64,000 bases of DNA, taken from NCBI GenBank assembly GCA_033557465.1, contig CM066031.1:1445696396-1445760395 (forward strand), read 5' to 3'. The stretch is from Ichthyophis bannanicus (Eukaryota > Chordata > Amphibia > Gymnophiona > Ichthyophiidae). Positions within the stretch are counted from its first letter, which is position 1. Every line of letters starts with the position of its first letter. The notes under the pieces were generated by a model. That model did not search any database. It saw only the letters and a program-made list of their open reading frames with translations, and was not told the DNA's origin. Below, in pieces: positions 20,455 through 30,789 of the stretch. Both the position numbers and the translations under genes were made by a program.

Positions 20455-21002
20455 CAGGGTCGGCCGATCCACTAGGTGGATTAGGCAGCTGCCTATGGTG
20501 GCAAACCCCAGTGGGTAGCACTGCAACCCGCCACCATCTGGGAAATGGGCAACAGAGTAAGCCGCAGAGGGCTTTGAAGCACCCATGTGTGCGCTCATGG
20601 CCTGCCGCTCCTGCCCCCTCCAACCAGAGGTCTGTGTCAGACGGGGCAGGAGCAGCTTCAACAACCACCATGCAGGGCCGCACAGGGCACACGTATAGAA
20701 AGGGCTGGGATATCATCACTGGGCTTCCAGGAAGCTCAAAAAGAGTGAGTGACTGGGGCAGAGAGGGGCTCTAGATTTCTTGGTTGTAAGGGGTGCATTG
20801 CTAGCTTGCTACAGTCCTGCCACCATGGCTTGCTCTGCCACTGATTTCACGGTGCTGCTGCAGTCCCCTCCCCAGATGAGGGAGAAGGAAAGGGAAGGGG
20901 CGATGGATGTCAGGATGGGAGGATAGGACCTGGGCTGCCCCAGGAGGAGGGGGAGGGGAGGTGGGACTGCCTAGGGCAGCAGAAACTCTTGGGCTGACCC
21001 TG
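20455..21002. mobile_element. hAT-like nonautonomous element
   Basis: Ends are CAGGGTCGGCC and (inverted) CAGGGTCAGCC, a hAT-type terminus. Flanks AGTATAAG and GATACAAG could be a decayed 8-bp duplication (five of eight match). The inside is GC-rich and noncoding; a TGCCTA...GGCAG pairing lies just inside both ends. Confidence 0.65.
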
Positions 21003-21379
21003 GATACAAGATCTTTAAAACTAAGATGTTGCAGCTACGATAAAGCATGTGCACCAGTATAAAATCGTTTGATTTATAAAAAACAAAAGGGATACGAAAA
21101 TAAGAGCAATAACAATGGGGGCAAGTGGAAAAAAGGTGAATGTTGTTGTTAAGTGCTGTGGAGTCCCTACAGCCATAAAGATCTTTTGAAAAATCTAGTA
21201 AGTCCTGCAGCTTTTAAAGGGAATTTGGGGAACAAAACGAAGGCGATAAAAAAAGGAAAACTGGCAACTTCACACATGAAACAGAACATTGTTTTAAAAG
21301 CCTTACAAATCCGAGCACGCTACAAGGGTGTTTTAGCCGGGCTCCCCCGTTTCATTACAGCTTACTGAGCGAAATTTCG

Positions 21380-21760
21380 GAAGTGTTGCTGCTGTTCTCG
21401 AGAGAAGCGTAAAGCGAAGAGCGCGATCCGGGGAAAAGGATCAGACTGCAGCCTGCCGAGGCAGCAACACCGCAGCGCTCAAGACTCAGCCGGCCTGAAA
21501 GCCGCAGATCGCGCACCCGGGTCGCACTTACACGTGTCCGCAGCGAGTCCTGACGGGCCGGTGCAGCACCTGCAGACACACGGCGCAGTCGAAGCACGGC
21601 TCGGACTGCGGGGCGCGGCTCTCGCCGCTAAACACCGATCCCATGCTCTCCGCTCACACCGTCCTGGCCGTAGGGAAGCCGAGCAGCAGTCATGTGCCGA
21701 CCCCATCCCCCCACAGGACAGGAGCTAGCCCAGGGCATCCCCGCCCTTCCCAACTCGCTC
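21380..21760 (-). promoter_or_regulatory. RNF125: CpG-rich promoter region of RNF125-like gene
   Basis: This is the one long non-transposon stretch dense in CpG (for example 21410-21490 and 21520-21670), while its neighbours are AT-rich. It contains the first coding exon. No clear TATA box is seen, as usual for CpG-island promoters. The transcription start is not resolved. Confidence 0.75.
21532..21644 (-). CDS. RNF125: RNF125-like E3 ubiquitin ligase, first coding exon
   Basis: From ATG at 21644 the exon encodes 37 codons plus two bases, ending at a consensus donor (GTAAGT begins at 21531). The peptide starts MGSVFSGES, with Gly2 suited to N-myristoylation, which tethers RNF125 to membranes. 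It then has [20 protein letters not shown]: the first RING zinc ligands Cys20, Cys23, Cys35 and His37. The start, the spacing and the RTRCGHV break point fit RNF125, which ubiquitinates RIG-I pathway proteins among others. Paralogues RNF114, RNF166 and RNF138 share the RING but not this start, as far as I recall. Exon 2 was not found between 21531 and 1. Confidence 0.87.
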
Positions 21761-21869
21761 TGCTTGCCCTGACACTCCTCTCCAATGCATACAAATGAAC
21801 TGAAGATTAATACACTCAAAAATAAAAACTTTAAGGTGATACTTTGATATTGGACTAACTTCATACTTT

Positions 21870-22240
21870 TAGGGCCAGATATTCGCCAGTGACACTGGCT
21901 AGTGCTGCCACCGCTGCTGAACTACAGACCCGAATATTCAATGGCAGGACCATATCTGGCCACCGGCATTGAATATCTGGGGCGGCTGGATAGCAGAGAA
22001 TAGCGCTTAGCTTCTACAGCCAAAGTTAGAAGAGGCTTTATAACTTTTGCCACTTAGTGATAACTGGGCAGCAGCTTAGTATTGTCACTGTTATCTGTGA
22101 GTGCTGCCTCTGCTTTGCCCCTGTAATACCCCAATGCTAGCTCAAGACGTTCAGTAGGGGCATCTATAGCACATTCAGTGGCTCTAACCACATTAGTGCT
22201 GTTGAATATCTTGGTGATCGCAATTAATTTGCATGGCAGG
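21870..22240. repeat. Dispersed repeat (GAATATTCAATG type)
   Basis: Contains CCCGAATATTCAATGGCAGG and GCATTGAATATCTGG. Related blocks occur at about 43680-43990 and 47310-47425. Class unknown. Confidence 0.5.
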
Positions 22241-22261
22241 TCTGCTAACCATGTTAATTGA

Positions 22262-22580
22262 CTTGAATGTTATTGTTAAGTGCCATTGAGTCAGTACCGA
22301 ATCATGGCGACCCTCTGGATAGTTGTCCTAAACCGTGTTCAATCTTCAGTCAGGCCTCTCATTGTTGATCGAGTGGCATCCATAGCTGCTGTTATTCTAT
22401 CGATGCATCACAATGCTGGCTGTCCTTTTCCATGTTGACCCTTAACGCTGCCAAGCATGATGTCTCTCTCCAGTGAGCTCTTTCCTCTCATGATGTGTCC
22501 AAAGTATGGGAGTCAAAGTCTTGTCATCTGAGCTTCTAAAGAAAGCTTTAATTTGATCTCCTCTAGTACTCACTTGGTTT
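22262..22580 (-). mobile_element. RTE-type LINE, 3' fragment
   Basis: Matches the 3' end of the RTE element at 47495-47800 (shared CATGGCGACCCTCTGGATAG, AAGCATGATGTCTCTCTCCA and TTGTCATCTGAGCTTCTAAA, with few changes). It is cut off near 22580. A terminal GTTATTGTTAAGTGCC tail marks the 3' end. Confidence 0.85.
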
Positions 22581-22805
22581 TGCAGCTTGTCGTGCTGTGA
22601 GGGCTTGCGTGCATCAGTGATGCTGAGAGCTAAACTATCGGTAGTTCAACTACTGGCAGGGTCTCCCAAGATGGACAGGTCTCAGCTGAGGTGCCAGACC
22701 AAGACAAACCACCCATCTGGGCAGCAGCAGAATGGGATAGTGTTGACGGCGGAGGATCAAATTTTTGTGACAACGGCAACAACACCAAACTTAAACTGCG
22801 TGGTG

Positions 22806-23325
22806 GAGGAGTTCTTGGTTTCCTGCTTGTCAGTTGTTCCCTACCTGATTGGCCTGGTCTTCCGCTTCCACTCCTCTGATTGGGGCAGGTGGTTAAAGAA
22901 GGGGCTATATCATCTTGCCTCCGACGCGGGACGCCGAGGAGTTCTTGGTTTCCTGCTTGTCAGCTGTTCCCTACCTGATTGGCCTGGTCTCCCGCTTCCA
23001 CTCCTCTGATTGGGGCAGGTGGTTAAAGAAGGGGCTATATCATCTTGCCTCCGACGCGGGATGCCGAGGAGTTCTTGGTTTCCTGCTTGTCAGCTGTTCC
23101 CTACCTGATTGGCCTGGTCTCCCGCTTCCACTCCTCTGATTGGGGCAGGTGGTTAAAGAAGGGGCTATATCATCTTGCCTCTGACGCGGGACGCCGAGGA
23201 GTTCTTGGTTTCCTGCTTGTCAGCTGTTCCCTACCTGATTGGCCTGGTCTCCCGCTTCCACTCCTCTGATTGGGGCAGGTGGTTAAAGAAGGGGCTATAT
23301 CATCTTGCCTCCGACGCGGGACGCG
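22806..23325 (+). repeat. Tandem repeat: four 130-bp monomers
   Basis: Copies start near 22806, 22936, 23066 and 23196. Each has GAGTTCTTGGTTTCCTGCTT, a CCAAT-related CTGATTGG twice, and a TATA-like GGGGCTATATCATC. They are nearly identical to each other. Confidence 0.92.
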
Positions 23326-23433
23326 TAGCGGGCGCGTGCCCGTGGAGCGTGCCCGAAGGGGCGTGATCAAAGGGGCTGGTCCCGCCCCTTTGGTGCCCCT
23401 TCGGTGCTGATTCGGTGTTGGAAGTTCCCGCGA

Positions 23434-24597
23434 ATGGGGAAGAGGAAGAAACGCCTGCTGTCGGTGGCTCAACCTAAGGCCGGTAAAGTAGTTGGGCCCA
23501 TGGATGCGCATGTCTCCGTTGGTAAGCCATTACCTGAGGATTCTTTGTTGGATGCCTCCCTTGGTGAAAAGTCTACCATGAGTACTGTGTTTTCTGACTC
23601 CCCCCCGGCTGCGGAAAACTTCTCCCTGGTGAACCGAGATAAGGATTTTCCTTTAGCTGTACCTAACTTTGATAAGATTGAGGGTCCTATTCTTTCTTCT
23701 TCTTTTCTTCGGATGGACTCTGTCGCTGACTCATTGCCTCCTCCGGTGCCATCTGTGGTGCTCTTTGCTGGGGGTGGAGAGCCTCGTGTTATCCCAGATG
23801 AAGTGTCCTTGAAAGATGTTTGGACTATGTTGTCTAGAATGGAGTTGGCACTAGACTCTTCTCTTCAAAAGATTTCTACTTTTACAAAAGAAACTGTTGC
23901 AAAGTTTTCAAATCAGGAGTCTCGATTGGCTGCTGTGGAGAAAAGTATGGACTCTTTTGAGGCTCGCTTCTCACCTCAGCAGACAGTTATTTCTTCTTTG
24001 GTTCAGGATGTTACCTCTTTACGTTCTCAACACGAGGTTCTTGAGAACTCTTTGCGTTCCAAGAATCTTCGTCTTTTGAACTTCCCTAAAACACATTACC
24101 TAGCACCTCTTATGCTTTTTCGTAAATATTTGAAGGAGGTACTGTTGATTTCGGATCCAGAAGCTATTTCCCTACTTAATATTTATTACCTTCCCTCCAG
24201 AGACACGGCCTCTTTAGCTGAGCCTCAGGAGGGACGTGTTGAGGGAGAGCCTAAGGCTTCAGCTTCTTTGAATATTTCAGAATTTTTGGAATCTTCTCAT
24301 GATGAGATTTCTACGACAGCCACCTCATTAATTACGGTGGCTTCTGAGCTGGATCGACAGAGAATATTTCGCGCATACTTCAAGAAAAAGTTTGAAAAGT
24401 TTTATGGCTATGCCATTCAAATTTTTCCTGACGTTTCAAGGGCCACGCAGCAAAGGCGGAAGGCCTTTTTGGAAATTCGCCCACGCATCTTGGCCTTGGG
24501 AGCATTGTTTTACCTGAAATTCCCTTGCAGGTGCCACATCATTTATCAAGTACTCGTTACATTTTTCTTGAAGTTGCGCAGTTATTGGAATTCTTGA
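23434..24597 (+). CDS. L1 ORF1p-like RNA-binding protein, element 2
   Basis: 388 codons from MGKRKKRLL. It shares with element 1 the basic start, the KVVGPMD motif near residue 20, a coiled coil (about 130-200, VSLKDVWTMLSRMELALDSS), the RRM-like LRLLNFPKTHYL and the C-terminal IQIFPDVSRATQQRRKAFLE. The last dozen residues no longer follow element 1's ending, so a frame change near 24555 is likely. Otherwise open. Probable role: coating the element's RNA for mobilisation by a partner LINE. Confidence 0.87.
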   Translation: MGKRKKRLLSVAQPKAGKVVGPMDAHVSVGKPLPEDSLLDASLGEKSTMSTVFSDSPPAAENFSLVNRDKDFPLAVPNFDKIEGPILSSSFLRMDSVADSLPPPVPSVVLFAGGGEPRVIPDEVSLKDVWTMLSRMELALDSSLQKISTFTKETVAKFSNQESRLAAVEKSMDSFEARFSPQQTVISSLVQDVTSLRSQHEVLENSLRSKNLRLLNFPKTHYLAPLMLFRKYLKEVLLISDPEAISLLNIYYLPSRDTASLAEPQEGRVEGEPKASASLNISEFLESSHDEISTTATSLITVASELDRQRIFRAYFKKKFEKFYGYAIQIFPDVSRATQQRRKAFLEIRPRILALGALFYLKFPCRCHIIYQVLVTFFLKLRSYWNS

Positions 24598-24858
24598 AGG
24601 GTAAAGGCTAAGTTCTGGTTCTGTTTTGTTATCTTTTGATTTCCTTGTTTCATTTGCTGGGGTTACCAGGTTTTTGTTAGGGATTGGTTTTTTGTTTTCT
24701 TAGGTATTGAACTTCTCCTGGATGTGGGCCAATAATATGCTTTGTTTATGTTTGTTACTTTATTAAGGAGATAGGTTTCTAGTCCTAATCTTCTGATGAT
24801 TTTTGTTTATTAATGTATGTTTCTTTTTATTCAATAAAATATAATTTTAAAAAAAAAC

Positions 24859-25488
24859 TGTGTGGTGAAGAAAACTCCATGATCTGACCACAATACCACG
24901 GCTCTTTAGGTCTCTGGTCCATCAAGCAGTGAGAGACAGGCAGAGAGTAATACAGAACACAATCACACACACAAGTGTTACTTTCTTTGAGCTCAGAGGG
25001 AAGACAATAAACGGGTCTATGAACATGCATAATTCCACGCTTATTAAATTCAAATTCCTCCTCCTAAAAAGCTCCTTTTATTAGCGAAAAAGAGGAAGTA
25101 ACAGTCATTTATTATAACCATGAAATAACACAAGGTGTCGCCAAAGTTCTTTTTACAGAGTAAGATCTGATTAAAGTGTATTAGATGAAATTCACTCAAT
25201 TATGACAAAATTGTTTATAATTGCAAAAGTTGCAAAAATTATGTTTTATCAGCAGTGACTGTACAATGAACTATGGTTGCACAGTTCATAGCCTATGTTC
25301 TTTATGCTTGCATTAACACTGTTCCATCTATTTTAAAGACGGTTACACAGAACTCATGATCATGACATCCTATTCTATTTAAGAGGAAGTAGGTGAAAAG
25401 TCAAACTTCTAAACACATTCTATATCAAGAAATTCATCCATCTTCAATTACATATTGGGGATTCTGGTATCCCTTTATCTGTCCATGT
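24859..25488 (+). repeat. Dispersed 0.63-kb repeat, copy 1
   Basis: Inverted and about 97% identical by eye to 52738-53365 (for example ATGATCTGACCACAATACCA and CATATTGGGGATTCTGGTAT). In copy 2 it abuts the 5' side of the RTE element, so it may be RTE leader. Alternatively it is an unrelated LTR-like repeat. No coding potential kept. Confidence 0.75.
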
Positions 25489-26224
25489 CTATAGTCCTCC
25501 CTGTGATTCTAGAAAGAATCATTACAAAAGAACAGTAGCTGAAACATGTCCAATTCCGGAATAATCTTCTACAATAGGCTTCATTTTGGAGATGTTCTTT
25601 CAAAGTCCCTAGGCACATCTGGTCCATAGGTGAGCTCCATCTTGTTCATTGGAAGAAATCATTATACAAAATCATGTAACATTGTATACCTTTGCTTAGC
25701 CTCAATAAAAAAATGTGTACAGAGAGCAAGACTTTACCAATTATTCTTGTAAGCACTACCTCATCCAGCAGTGGCCAACTGCTTCTCGTAGATCTAGCAA
25801 TAATTCAGAGATTAGTCCCTCATATCATGACACCAGTCATCACTCCAGATTCGTCACAGCATCCTTTCTCACCATGGGCTGTGCTATGCACATCTTAGAT
25901 CAATATTTTTCAGTGACCGTCCACCCAGGCTTCACTGCTGCGCATACATGAGTAGTTCCGCTGGAATCGCTGATCTTTATCAGGAGTCTCCATATTCAGT
26001 AGCATTTCATTCACAGTAGTTTTCTTCTTCTTCGGCCCATAGGATTCAGTGCATACAATATATAATTTGTAAAAATCCTACTCTTCACTACAGCATCTCT
26101 CTTGGTTCCATGCAATTGCAAACAAGCACAATTATTCATCCCTAACGACAGTCTTAAATTGTTGAACAGAATTATATTATCTATTGTTAATTACATCTAT
26201 AGCTAACACTAAATTATTACATAG
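25489..26224. other. No gene seen
   Basis: AT-rich sequence between a dispersed repeat and an LTR. Two short overlapping frames (25692-25951) have no recognisable content. Confidence 0.5.
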
Positions 26225-26795
26225 TGTGGTGATGCACATGCAGCAGAGCCCTTTAAAACTGAAAAAAAAGAGTTTTTTTTTCATAAACGGGGGATGGGCT
26301 CACCAAAGCATAGCTCCCAGGTAGAAAGAGAAACTAAAGCACACACTAGCAGAGCTAGCCTGAAGCCACACCCAGCCTCTAGACAGTTGCAGGCAGAGAG
26401 AGGGTGGGGCCAGGGAAGGAAACAAGCCACAGAACATGTAAGCTGCGTCACACAGGAAGTGAGGCAGAACAGGCAGATTCAGGAGAATCAGCAGAATCGG
26501 CAGAAGGATCAGGAGAGCAAGCAGGACGTGCTCAGACACAGGAAGGACTGCAGAGAGAGACTGCCAGAGAGCAGGAAAGACTGCAGGCCAGAAGCCAGGA
26601 GAAGAGGCAGAGAGTCCAGAGAGACCAGGGGAAGAGGCAGCATTACAAGGCTGTGAGACCTGGTGGTTCAAAGGGGACCAGCCACAACTCCCAAGGCAAG
26701 TGTCAAGGTTGTGGGCAAGAAAGGAGCTGGGGAAGAATTCAGGACTATACGTCTGATTCTGAAGGCAGCAGCTCAAGTCCTGGGCCCTTGAACAG
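26225..26795 (+). mobile_element. LTR family B, 5' portion
   Basis: Starts TGTGGTGATGCACATGCAGC, similar to the family A start TGTGACAATGCAGAGG. Carries an Arg/Glu/Gln-rich frame (26404-26820). It is cut at 26795 by provirus A1 and resumes at 34988; ACAG on both sides is the 4-bp duplication. Together the LTR is about 1.47 kb. Confidence 0.8.
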
Positions 26796-26965
26796 TGTCA
26801 CACTGCAGCACCCTCTGGCGTAGGTATAGGCCAGCGATGGCGAACCTATGGCACGCGTGCCAGCTGTGGCACGCGAAGGCCTTGCAGCTGGCACGCGGGC
26901 CATAGGTCCGCAAAAAAAAGAAAAAAGCTGTCTCTGACTGCTGCCGCGGACGCGGCAAGGGCAGA

Positions 26966-27236
26966 ATGCAGCGTCCCGCGGGGCCCCCTCCGCCCGCTAA
27001 GCCCCTCTGCAAGAGCTTTCAGATTCGCGAGGGAGAGCGTCTCCCTCGCGTCTCTGTTAAGCCCGCAGGGGCTAATGGGAAATTTCCCATCAGCCCCTTT
27101 AGACGCGAGGGACTGATGGGAAATTTCCCATTAGCCCCTGCGGGCTTAACAGAGACGCGAGGGAGACGCTCTCCCTCGCGAATCTGAAAGCCCTTGCAGA
27201 GGGGCTTAGCGGGCGGAGGGGGCCCCGCGGGACATT
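26966..27236. repeat. Long GC-rich palindrome (about 125-bp arms)
   Basis: CCCGCGGGGCCCCCTCCGCC... is mirrored by ...GGCGGAGGGGGCCCCGCGGG. The arms are nearly perfect and meet around 27098-27105, at TAGACGCGAGGG. It could extrude a cruciform. Confidence 0.92.
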
Positions 27237-27293
27237 GTAATCTGCCGCGGCAGCAACCAGAGCCTGCTTTTTTTTTTTTTTAAATTTGCCGGT

Positions 27294-27990
27294 GGGGGGG
27301 GGGGTTAGGCTGCTAATGGGCAGGAGGAGGGGGGGGGTTAGGATTGCTAATGGGCAGGAGGGGGGGGGTTAGGACTGCTAATGGGCAGGAGGGGGGGTGT
27401 TAGGACTGCTAATGGGCAGGAGGGGGGGTGGGTGTTAGGACTGCTAATGGGCAGGAGGGGGGGGTTAGGACTGCTAATGGGCAGGAGGGGGGGTTAGGAC
27501 TGCTAATGGGCAGGGGGGTAGGGTTAGGACTGCTAATGGCAGGAGGGGGGGTTAGGACTGCTAATGGGCAGGAGGGGGGGTTAGGACTGCTAATGGGCAG
27601 GAGGGGGGTTAGGACTGCTAATGGGCAGGAGGGGGGGTGTGAGGACTGCTAATGGGCAGGAGGGGGGGTTAGGACTGCTAATGGGCGGGGCAGGTGGGGG
27701 GTTAGGACTGCTAATGGGCTGGGGGGGTTAGGACTGCTAATGGGCGGCGGGCGGGCGGGCGGGGGGGTTAGGACTGCTAATGGGCAGTAGGGGGGGTGTT
27801 AGGACTGCCAATGTGCTGGCGGGGGGGTGTTAGGACTGCTACTGGGCAGGAGGGGGGGTGTTAGGACTGCTAATGGGCTGGGGGGGTTAGGACTGCTAAT
27901 GGGCGGGCGGGCGGGCGGCGGGCGGGCGGGGGGGGGTAGGACTGCTAATGGGCTGGGGGGTAGGACTGCTAATGGGCTGTGGGCTGATGG
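27294..27990 (+). repeat. G-rich minisatellite, about 30-bp unit
   Basis: About 20 copies of a unit around TTAGGACTGCTAATGGGCAG followed by a variable G run. Many G runs of 4-9 give strong G-quadruplex potential. Frames across it are repeat artefacts, not genes. Confidence 0.93.
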
Positions 27991-28831
27991 GGGCTGTCTG
28001 GAAATGGGGTGATGGGGGTTTAGGGCTGGAAGTGAGTTGATGGGGGGGGCTAGGACTGGTATTGGGTTGGGGGGTTGCTAGGACTGGAAATGGGCTGATG
28101 CAGGGACTAGTAGGGAATGGATGCTGGGTGAGGCTGGAACTAGAAGGGAGCTGATGTTGGGGGAGGATTAGAATGGGATGGGGCTGGGAGAGTAAAATGG
28201 AGAGGTTAAAAATATTTTGTGTGGGAGGGATAAAAAATCTACAATTGGCCGGGTATTGGGAGAGTAAGTGGGGATTGAGGATGGAGGGGTAAAATTTGAG
28301 TGGATGAAATAGGAATGAGGAAAGAGCAAAAGGAGAAAGATTAGTATGTTAAAGCGGATGTAGAGAGAGAGAATGGAAAAAAAACTAGAAGATAGAGAAA
28401 GGACAAATGGACAGCAGATGATGGAGAGTTAGCAGAAAACATGAAGAAACCAGAAGAAAGTGGCTGGAGCAATTGCAACTGAGCTGAGGTATTCTTTTTA
28501 TGTAATTCCTTTTTGACATTGCCACTTGTTCTCTTTCCCCAGTAGGTCATGTATTGTTATTGTCTGAAATGTATTGGTTTAATATTTGCAGTGTTGCCTT
28601 TTGATAGGTATGGTGTGGTGCTTTGTGAGTCCTGGTAGTGCTGTTAGGATACGGCGGGTTTGCTATTGGTTCTAAATGGGCAGTGTTTGTAGTAGTTCCT
28701 AATGTGCCTGGCGGTTGGCACTGGATTATAGTAGTGTAGAAATCTTTTAGTCTGTCTTTATCCATACACTCATTAAGAGACATGTTTACTAAAAGTTAGT
28801 GTATGTTAGCATTATGCAATATTTATGCAAA
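27991..28831. other. hAT interior, no gene
   Basis: Noncoding G/A-rich then AT-rich interior of the 2.1-kb hAT element. No transposase motif seen. Confidence 0.6.
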
Positions 28832-29439
28832 TTGACGTGCTGGCACTTTGAGGAAATACTTTGGTTTTGTGCGGCAGTTTGGGCACTCGGGCTCAAAAAG
28901 GTTAGCCATCACTGGTATAGGCAGTTGCCTATGAGGGTTTAGCATGTGGGGCAAAGAGGAAAGCAAATTTATATACCTAAGTGCTGCTGTCTGGTGTCCA
29001 TTGTAGTTGTGGGCCAAGCTTCCAATAATAACTTTATTTCCACACACAGGAATTTGGAGCACTACGTCCCCAGGCACAAACAAAAAGTAGTGGTACTCAA
29101 TTGTGTCAAATAAAAAGTCCATGAAAATCCTGATGCTTCTCAGGTACAATTCAAAGTACAAAGTTCAGCAATTAACTTCCATTAGCTTCCAATACAAGCC
29201 TTGATTTCTTCCATTAAACATTGCACTAGTATGCTCTCTTTAAACATAGGACATTCTCCAGCGTTGAGCTTTACTTCACAGGTGCAATAATTACATCTGA
29301 GTTTCCCACGGCAGAAGGCTGCCTTTCTCAATGAAACTCAGATTCATTCAAATAGGCTTCTCAGCACTTCACATATAAGCTTTGATACAGCTTCTCTCCT
29401 CTTATAGGATTCCCTTAATGTAACTTCAATCCTTATAAC

Positions 29440-30428
29440 AGATCCCACATTCCATAGGCGAATCACTGCTAACTGATGAAGGTGGATCAATTAACATCTC
29501 TTCTGGGTCTGATATCTCTTTGAGCTTTGGTTAAGAGAGTCTACAGACTGCCATTGCTTAATTAAATCCTTAAGCTGTCTTCTTTTGTTCTCCTTAACAT
29601 ACCTATGCACATGTTACAGACTCTAAGCTATCAGCACCTTTTAAAAGCTTATAAAAAGGGCTCACCTGATTTCTGGTACGCCTAGACTGTGTTCTCTGGC
29701 AGGGAGGTAAACATTTCCTGTGATACTGTTTCACTAAATCTTGTATTACAGCGTCTTCGTCAGAGCCTAGCTCCTGCCCGTGTCCTGTGCTGCTTGTAAT
29801 CACGAGCATGCTGATAGGCACCTGGGCTACACTCAGAGCTAGAGCTTCTATAACGTTGTCTGTGACAAGCAACTTTCTTTAGCTTACTGAAAGGGATCTT
29901 CTCTCTGCCCAATCTTTCATTCCTGAGAGAAGATTCCTGAGAGCTATTTCTCTCCCTTACAGGCAAGGTATCTGACCTTCTCCCCTGGAGTTTTAAATCG
30001 TCTCTGACCTGCTTTCCTTGGCTAATGAGCTCCAAGTAGTTCCTCCTTGGAAGGTTCCTCTGAGGCTTGGCCTCTCTCCTTGGCTCCCTTTGCCTCTGCT
30101 TCCCAGACTCTCTCTTGGTCTCTGCAGTCTTTCTCTCGGACTCTCTCTCCTTCTTTCTCCCTTGCTCTTTCTTCTCCCTACTGGCAGTGGCTTCCTGGTT
30201 AAGTGAAGCAAGCTGCCCTATCGGGTGTGACTCCGCCCCTTTTCCTCCCACGTCAGCTCCCTGGGTTTGCTTCAAGCTAGGGTGTGGCTCTCTTTCCACT
30301 TTCCTGTGTAGCACAGCTTTCAGGGCTGTATCATTAACCCCTTCCTGCCCAGTTTCACTGACAGCTTCTGAAGAGAAAAAGTGTTTTAAACCTTCATTTT
30401 CAGGTTCTGCAACCTCTGCATTGTCACA
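29440..30428 (-). pseudogene. LTR-borne ORF of provirus A1 (3' LTR copy)
   Basis: The frame is open from the first bases of the LTR (30428) to 29760, and continues in another frame to the PEEMLIDPP...MECGIC end near 29440. The protein is strongly basic and rich in Arg/Lys/Glu/Ser (EQGRKKERESERKTAETKRE). A RYRSSSSECSPGAY segment follows, then an acidic tail. No known domain. Upstream the same frame is the integrase tail, so it may be the C-terminus of pol rather than a separate gene. One frame break near 29775. Confidence 0.5.
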
Positions 30429-30513
30429 TAACCCCCCATTTAAGATATTCCGGGCTGTCTGGACCTGTCCAGAACAGCACGGAATCTTACTCTGGTAACT
30501 GTAGCTAGCAAAA

Positions 30514-30789
30514 CTATCCTCCTTTATGGCTAACCGAGCTAAAACTACTCGCTCGTGCCATGGTCGCAGAACATTTACATGGAAATTTTGTTTGTTTCCC
30601 TATCCTAGTCTCTACGGTGTATGTGTTTGGACCCACCTGTTTGATGACCCGACAGGGTCCTTTCCAGGCGCTCTCAAACTCTGGGCTATGACCGGGTTCC
30701 ATTACAATGACCTTTTCTCCCCTATCTAAATGACGCGGTAGGGTACTATGGTCATAATCTTTTCTTGGACGCCCCTGACTGGTGGTCAT
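30514..30789 (-). pseudogene. Integrase C-terminal (GPY/F-like) domain of provirus A1
   Basis: Contains HLDRGEKVIVMEPGHSPEF and WKGPCRVIKQVGPNTYTV, the GPY/F-type fold of Ty3/gypsy and retroviral integrases, which binds DNA and helps multimerise. The frame shifts near 30590; past it the neighbouring frame carries the usual VNVLRPWHER ending and runs on toward the 3' LTR. The catalytic core is absent upstream, where dUTPase is met directly. Confidence 0.75.

Larger units (their letters stand above)
22806..24858 (+). mobile_element. ORF1-only LINE-like retroelement 2 with monomer promoter
   Basis: Same plan as 17452-19768: four 130-bp monomers, GC-rich leader, ORF1-like gene, 3' UTR with AATAAA (about 24834) and poly-A. 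Flanks AAACTGCGTGGTG (to 22806) and AAACTGTGTGGTG (after the tail) form a target-site duplication with one mismatch. No ORF2. The monomers are unrelated to element 1's. Confidence 0.86.
26832..28914. mobile_element. hAT element, 2.1 kb, nonautonomous
   Basis: Ends CAGCGATGGCGAACC and (inverted) CAGTGATGGCTAACC. It is flanked by a perfect 8-bp duplication GTATAGGC (26824-26831 and 28915-28922). It lies in the A1 3' LTR. The interior is a long palindrome plus a G-rich minisatellite, with no transposase. The same insertion site is seen in provirus A2 at 63662. Confidence 0.95.
26796..30428 (-). repeat. Provirus A1 3' LTR (contains hAT insertion)
   Basis: Pairs with 33417-34987. It is preceded, on the minus strand, by a purine tract AAATGGGGGG (about 30430-30442). 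A hAT element occupies 26832-28914. Confidence 0.9.

Noticed and set aside
21140..21175. GTTGTTGTTAAGTGCTGTGG as an RTE tail
   Set aside because: Resembles the RTE 3' end but only about 25 bases match, so not listed as an element.
22587..23366. Overlapping 60-140 codon frames rich in Leu/Cys
   Set aside because: Translations of the 130-bp monomers of the second ORF1-only element.
27428..28012. Frames with RTANGQEGG repeats
   Set aside because: Artefact of the G-rich minisatellite.
30018..30498. Plus-strand Leu/Ser-rich frames (also at 34573-34867 and 57362-57656)
   Set aside because: Antisense shadows of the Arg/Glu-rich LTR frame.
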